The notes under the pieces: model-generated
Seen by the model: the letters and a program-made list of their open reading frames with translations, nothing else
What the model was told of the DNA's origin: nothing
Databases searched by the model: none
Part shown: piece by piece, positions 13,899-16,994 of the stretch
Numbering within the stretch: the first letter of the stretch is position 1
Layout of the letters: each line of letters begins with the position of its first letter
Translations under genes and position numbers: made by a program
Assembly: GCA_045402695.1 (NCBI GenBank)
Contig: JAWPNA010000369.1
Location: forward strand, 1 to 16,994
Length of the DNA: 16,994 nucleotides
Direction of reading: 5' to 3'
Source: JAWPNA01 sp045402695
GTDB taxonomy: Bacteria; Acidobacteriota; Polarisedimenticolia; JACPZX01; DASXTC01

Positions 13899-14624
13899 TC
13901 ACGGGTTGGAGGGGAACTCCACCGTTCCAAGTTGGCTCATCAGGAACGATTCGAGCGTGGAACAATCGCGCTCCGAGAGGTTCTCAAACATCACTCCCAT
14001 CCCTTGCTCACGCCCCCGGTCTTCCGCGCCATGGTAGCGGACTCTCCCGGCAATCTTGAGGATCTGCGAACTGCTGCCGAGCCGCAGAATCACTTCGATC
14101 ACGGACTCGATAGGATAGGGCTCTTGCGTCCGGATGAAGCAGCCACCGACCGAGAGCGCGCTCATCGTGTCGTTTGAGTAGTGGTTCTCTCGGTGTCGGT
14201 CCGCCCTTCTGTGAGCCACGACCAGATCAGTTGCGATGCGGAGTGCGCGCCGGCCTGCCAGATCCAACAGCTCCTGTATGCGGTCGTAAAGCTCCTTGAG
14301 ACGTAGCGGGTTGCCGATCACCACCGGAGTCTCGTTGAGGTATTGTTGCACATCCTGCTGCTCGGCTTGAGTCAGCACCCAAGCGACAACCGGAACGCCC
14401 CTGTCCAGGAAGCGAGCCTTGATCAACTGAAGGCAGCAACGCTTCGCATGCGGCTCCGAAGGCGGCTGCACGACCACGAGCGAGGGCTGTGGAGTTTCGA
14501 GCGAAGCCAGGTCGGCCTCCTCAGGGAAGGCGGTTGTCATCTGATAGCCGAACCTGAGCATCGCCTGCGCCAAGCCCAGGAACGTGCGCGCATGCGGTGC
14601 GACGAAAAGAATCGAGGGTTTCAT
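13899..14624 (-). CDS. Pseudo-receiver plus PilZ-like domain protein
   Basis: A 241-residue protein. The first 120 residues look like a response-regulator receiver fold (SILFVAPHARTFLGLAQAML, SLVVVQPPSE, VPVVAWVLTQAEQQDVQQYL), but the place of the phospho-acceptor Asp after strand 3 is Gln (VVVQPP), so phosphorylation is unlikely. The second half resembles PilZ, the c-di-GMP-binding domain: RRALR gives the RxxxR motif. The later (D/N)xSxxG motif is ALSVGG, with Ala in the first place. Strands IAGRVRYHG and GMGVMFENLSERD follow. Ligand binding may be weak or lost. It has visibly lower GC than its neighbours and lies between two integrase relics, suggesting transfer. I took ATG 14624; no Shine-Dalgarno is present. 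Confidence 0.72.
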   Translation of the reverse strand: MKPSILFVAPHARTFLGLAQAMLRFGYQMTTAFPEEADLASLETPQPSLVVVQPPSEPHAKRCCLQLIKARFLDRGVPVVAWVLTQAEQQDVQQYLNETPVVIGNPLRLKELYDRIQELLDLAGRRALRIATDLVVAHRRADRHRENHYSNDTMSALSVGGCFIRTQEPYPIESVIEVILRLGSSSQILKIAGRVRYHGAEDRGREQGMGVMFENLSERDCSTLESFLMSQLGTVEFPSNP

Positions 14625-14631
14625 TGGAGAC

Positions 14632-14660
14632 AATCTGGTTTCGGCACAATGCGCAGTCAA
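14632..14660 (-). promoter_or_regulatory. Weak candidate promoter for the PilZ-like gene
   Basis: On the minus strand TTGACT (14655-14660, 5 of 6) and CAGATT (14632-14637, only 3 of 6) have a 17-bp spacer. The -10 ends 8 nt before the ATG at 14624, again implying an almost leaderless mRNA. Confidence 0.3.
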
Positions 14661-14693
14661 ATCTGGACGGCCGTGGCTGGGGCGGTGCCTCTC

Positions 14694-14855
14694 GAAGTGA
14701 TCCGATTTGGGACGGTCACTGACCTGTACTGGGCCTCGAGGGACCTGATCCTCGCCCAGAGCTTCGCGAGGCAGGCGAGTCCGATCACCCCGATCATCTA
14801 CTCCCATCCCTCGGATGAGGAGCTCTACGCGGGGATCAGGGACCTGCCGTGCTAG
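14694..14855 (+). pseudogene. Decayed tyrosine recombinase/integrase C-terminus, copy B
   Basis: The frame reads EVIRFGTVTDLYWASRDLIL, AQSFARQASPITPIIYSHPS and DEELYAGIRDLPC, then stops. It aligns with copy A through LAQxFARxASPIT, the Tyr motif and the terminal RDLPC. At DNA level GCGAGTCCGATCACC and AGGGACCTGCCGTG are identical in both. Here the Arg of the HxxR box is kept (VIRF) but the His of the RFARHAS box is Gln (SFARQAS). No N-terminal or core domain lies upstream, where the PilZ gene runs on the other strand. It is an inactive 3' fragment. Confidence 0.7.
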
Positions 14856-14867
14856 AGTTGCGCCCAC

Positions 14868-15142
14868 AGATGGAACACGATGAATAGCCGTGACAAGGAG
14901 ATCAGGTGGAGGGCGAAGGGCAAGAAGGCTGAGCCCCTCACGAGCCAGGTCTGTCTACGGTAGATGGGGAAGCCCGAGATCCGCAGATTCGGACCCCATC
15001 GGCGTGCCGCGGGTAACCCCGGTCCCTACTCCGACGACGCACAGAAGGGCTGGAGGGAGGCTGCGTCATCGCAGTCGATGTTCCATCTGAGCCAAGAGAG
15101 GCGAGCTCCGCGAGAGAGGGTTTCTGGTACTCTTGGGCCGTC
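14868..15142. other. Intergenic gap between recombinase relic and second kinase
   Basis: These 275 bp hold no gene I can support firmly. A 27-codon plus-strand frame from 14881 (MNSRDKEIRWRAKGKKAEPL and a few more residues) is too short and unfamiliar to call. An 11-bp sequence CAGATGGAACA (14867-14877) recurs inverted at 15079-15089. The candidate peptide frame on the minus strand is listed separately. Confidence 0.5.
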
Positions 15143-15144
15143 AT
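14938..15144 (-). CDS. Speculative small peptide frame with a lasso-leader-like N-terminus
   Basis: A 68-residue minus-strand frame starts at an ATG that overlaps the kinase ATG in the palindrome CATG. Its N-terminus, MTAQEYQKPSLAELASLGSD, resembles the YxxPxL leader motif of lasso-type RiPP precursors and similar short peptides. Against it: the remaining residues look like random GC-rich translation, the ribosome site is poor, and no maturation genes are near. It is most likely coincidental, but worth one search. Confidence 0.13.
   Translation of the reverse strand: MTAQEYQKPSLAELASLGSDGTSTAMTQPPSSPSVRRRSRDRGYPRHADGVRICGSRASPSTVDRPGS
15128..15133 (+). promoter_or_regulatory. Candidate -10 box for the second kinase
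   Basis: TACTCT lies 9 nt before the ATG at 15143 in the context GGTACTCTTGGGCCGTCATG, closely parallel to the first kinase's start region. No Shine-Dalgarno sequence and no good -35 box were found. Confidence 0.33.
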
Positions 15145-16994
15145 GTCTCTCGCGGCCAGCACCCGCCTGGGTCCCTACGAGATCCTTTCCCCGCTTGGAG
15201 CCGGCGGAATGGGGGAGGTGTACCGCGCTCGCGACACGCGACTCCGCCGGGAAGTCGCGCTTAAGGTCCTGCCGGCGTCCTACGCCGCCGACCCCAACCG
15301 CCTTCGCCGCTTCGAGCAGGAGGCGCGTGCCGCCGGGGCCCTGAACCATCCCAACATCACCGCGGTATACGATGTCGGCTCGCACGAGGGAGCCCCGTAC
15401 GTGGTCTCGGAGCTGCTGGAGGGCCAGACCTTCCGTTCGGCTCTGAGCAGCGGGCGCCTTCCCGCGCGCAAGGTGATTGACTACGCCCTGCAGATCACCA
15501 ACGGCCTCGCTGCCGCCCACGAGAAGGGGATCGTCCACCGCGACCTCAAGCCGGAGAACCTATTCGTCACCAAGGACGGGCGCGTCAAGATTCTCGACTT
15601 TGGCCTCGCTAAGCTGACGGCCGCGGAGGGGGTCGGGGCAATGACCGAGGCGCCGACGGTGGACGTGGGGACGCAGCCCGGCACAGTGATGGGGTCGCTC
15701 GGCTACATGTCACCTGAGCAGGTGCGCGGCAAGCCCACCGACGCGCGCTCGGACCTCTTCTGTTTCGGAGCGATCCTCTATGAGATGCTCGCGGGAAGGC
15801 GAGCCTTCGAGGGGGACTCCGGGGCCGACATCCTGTCGGCGATCCTCCGGGAAGACCCTCCGGATCTGTCGATTGCTGGGCAGGGCGTCTCGCCTGCCCT
15901 CGAGCGGGTCGTTCGCCACTGCCTGGAGAAGGAGCCGGAGGCGCGCTTCCACTCGGCCCACGATCTTGCCTTCGCGCTGGAGGCGCTTCTGAGGGATCCA
16001 GCGGCCTCTGCATCGCTCAGCCCGGCTCGTTTCCGCCCGGTCCTGGTCCTGGGAGTCTCCGCGTCTGCGCTGCTGGCCATCGGGGTCGTCGGAGGGTTGG
16101 CCTATCTGCAGCGAGCCCGGCCGCCCATCGATTCCCTGGCAATCCTGCCCCTCGTGAACGCCGCCGGAGATCCCGCCGCCGAGTACTTGAGCGAGGGCCT
16201 CACCGAGAGCCTGATCAACAGCTTCTCCCAACTCCAGGGCATGCGCGTCGTGCCCCGGCCGACCGTGTTCCGTTACCGGGGCCGTGAAGTAGACCCGGAG
16301 GAAGTGGGCCGCGCCCTGAAGGTCCGCGCCGTCCTGACGGGAAGGGTTATTCAGCGGGGTGACGCCTTCAACGTGCAGATGGACCTCATAGACATCGAGG
16401 AGCGCAGCCAGCTCTGGGGCCGGCAATTCAACCGGAGGATTGAGGACATCGTCGCGGTCCAGGAGGAGATTTCCCGGGAGGTCTCGCACAGGTTGAGGCT
16501 CTCACTGACCGGCGAGGAGAGCAAGCGGCTCACCCGAGCGTATCCGCGCGACTCGAGGGCCTACCAGGCATATCTCAAGGGCCGCCATCACGCATACCGG
16601 TTCACCGAAGGAGATCTCAAGAAGGCCGTCGAGTTTTTCGACGAAGCGATCTCGATCGAGCCCACGTATGGGCAGGCCTACGCTGGCCTCGCCGAGGCCT
16701 ATGTCCAGGCCGGGTTTTACTCCGGTCCCAATGATTGGTATCCGAAGGCGAGGCAGGCGGCAGTGAAGGCCCTGGCGATCGATGACGATCTGGCCGAAGC
16801 CCACAACGCCCTGGAGATGGTCAAGTACATCGTTGACTGGGACTGGGCCGGCGCAGAGAAGGAGTTCACCCGCGCCATCGAGCTGAATCCGGATTACGTG
16901 TGGGCTCGAGATGGATACGGCTTCTACCTGGCGGCACTCGGACGACAGGACGAATCCCTGGCCCAGTTGAAGAAGGCGGTGGAGCTGGAGCCGG
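15143..16994 (+). CDS. Transmembrane Ser/Thr protein kinase with TolB-like domain and TPRs, 3' truncated by window
   Basis: The frame is open for 617 codons to the window edge. The kinase domain (about 12-285) has GAGGMGEVY, Lys41 in VALKVL, HRDLKPEN (132-134 HRD), DFGLAK (from Asp152) and GSLGYMSPEQV, all intact. One membrane span follows (about 299-321, VLVLGVSASALLAIGVVGGL). After it comes a TolB N-terminal/adenylate-cyclase-associated type module (SLAILPLVNAAGDPAAEYLS, EGLTESLINSFSQL, VRAVLTGRVIQRGD, QLWGRQFNRRIEDIVAVQEE). TPRs start near residue 490 (KKAVEFFDEAISIEPTYGQA) and continue to the edge. The N-terminus is strikingly like the first kinase (TRLGPYEILxPLGAGGMGEV), so the two are paralogues with different sensory halves. 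Targets are unknown. The stop lies beyond the window. Confidence 0.93.
   Translation, partial: MSLAASTRLGPYEILSPLGAGGMGEVYRARDTRLRREVALKVLPASYAADPNRLRRFEQEARAAGALNHPNITAVYDVGSHEGAPYVVSELLEGQTFRSALSSGRLPARKVIDYALQITNGLAAAHEKGIVHRDLKPENLFVTKDGRVKILDFGLAKLTAAEGVGAMTEAPTVDVGTQPGTVMGSLGYMSPEQVRGKPTDARSDLFCFGAILYEMLAGRRAFEGDSGADILSAILREDPPDLSIAGQGVSPALERVVRHCLEKEPEARFHSAHDLAFALEALLRDPAASASLSPARFRPVLVLGVSASALLAIGVVGGLAYLQRARPPIDSLAILPLVNAAGDPAAEYLSEGLTESLINSFSQLQGMRVVPRPTVFRYRGREVDPEEVGRALKVRAVLTGRVIQRGDAFNVQMDLIDIEERSQLWGRQFNRRIEDIVAVQEEISREVSHRLRLSLTGEESKRLTRAYPRDSRAYQAYLKGRHHAYRFTEGDLKKAVEFFDEAISIEPTYGQAYAGLAEAYVQAGFYSGPNDWYPKARQAAVKALAIDDDLAEAHNALEMVKYIVDWDWAGAEKEFTRAIELNPDYVWARDGYGFYLAALGRQDESLAQLKKAVELEP

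Noticed and set aside
14867..15089. 11-bp inverted repeat CAGATGGAACA as ends of a mobile element
   Set aside because: It is short, it does not bound a coherent unit, and no target duplication or transposase is present. Chance is likely.
1..16994. CRISPR arrays, tRNA or rRNA genes, plasmid or phage structural genes
   Set aside because: No regularly spaced repeats, no tRNA cloverleaf or conserved rRNA segment, and no phage or replication proteins were seen on either strand.

Overview
The window is about 17 kb of GC-rich bacterial DNA. It carries two large Ser/Thr protein kinases, each a Pknb-like kinase domain, one membrane segment and a big sensory half, of the kind common in Acidobacteriota and related soil phyla. 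No rRNA or marker gene is present, so placement in or near Acidobacteriota is an inference from gene content.

Positions 1-2525 (+ strand) hold the 3' end of a sigma-54-dependent response regulator, an IscU/NifU-type Fe-S scaffold and a GlcD-type FAD oxidase, closely packed or overlapping. Positions 2651-4892 (- strand) hold an isopropylmalate/homocitrate synthase-family enzyme followed by a tRNA-dihydrouridine synthase. Positions 5129-7557 (+) hold mutY and an ACT-domain threonine ammonia-lyase, overlapping by 4 bp. Between the two divergent pairs (4904-5065) sits a 162-bp element with 24-bp terminal inverted repeats and nested internal symmetry. It resembles a MITE or folded repeat, and one of its ends appears to supply the -35 box of the synthase gene.

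Positions 7727-9684 (-) encode HflC and HflK, the membrane stomatin-type regulators of FtsH. They are divergent from a cold-shock protein (10001-10204) that has a clear sigma-70-type promoter, a leader of about 140 nt and a strong hairpin terminator. That terminator abuts the start of the first kinase, which has a C-terminal PD40/TolB-type propeller (10275-12950).

Positions 12951-15142 look like an accessory scar. They hold a TonB C-terminal relic, a stand-alone tandem-ACT protein, two decayed copies of a tyrosine recombinase 3' end, and between those copies a pseudo-receiver/PilZ gene of visibly lower GC. The second kinase starts at 15143 and runs off the window. It has a TolB-like domain and TPRs in place of the propeller.

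The window uses two kinds of translation start. hflK, hflC, csp, dus and the ACT gene have recognisable Shine-Dalgarno sequences. The synthase gene, mutY, both kinases and the PilZ gene lack one and instead have a -10-like hexamer 7-11 nt before the start codon, suggesting leaderless or nearly leaderless mRNAs. No complete mobile element, CRISPR array, tRNA or rRNA was seen. The most notable items are the 162-bp inverted-repeat element, the duplicated recombinase relics around the PilZ gene, and the promoter architecture.
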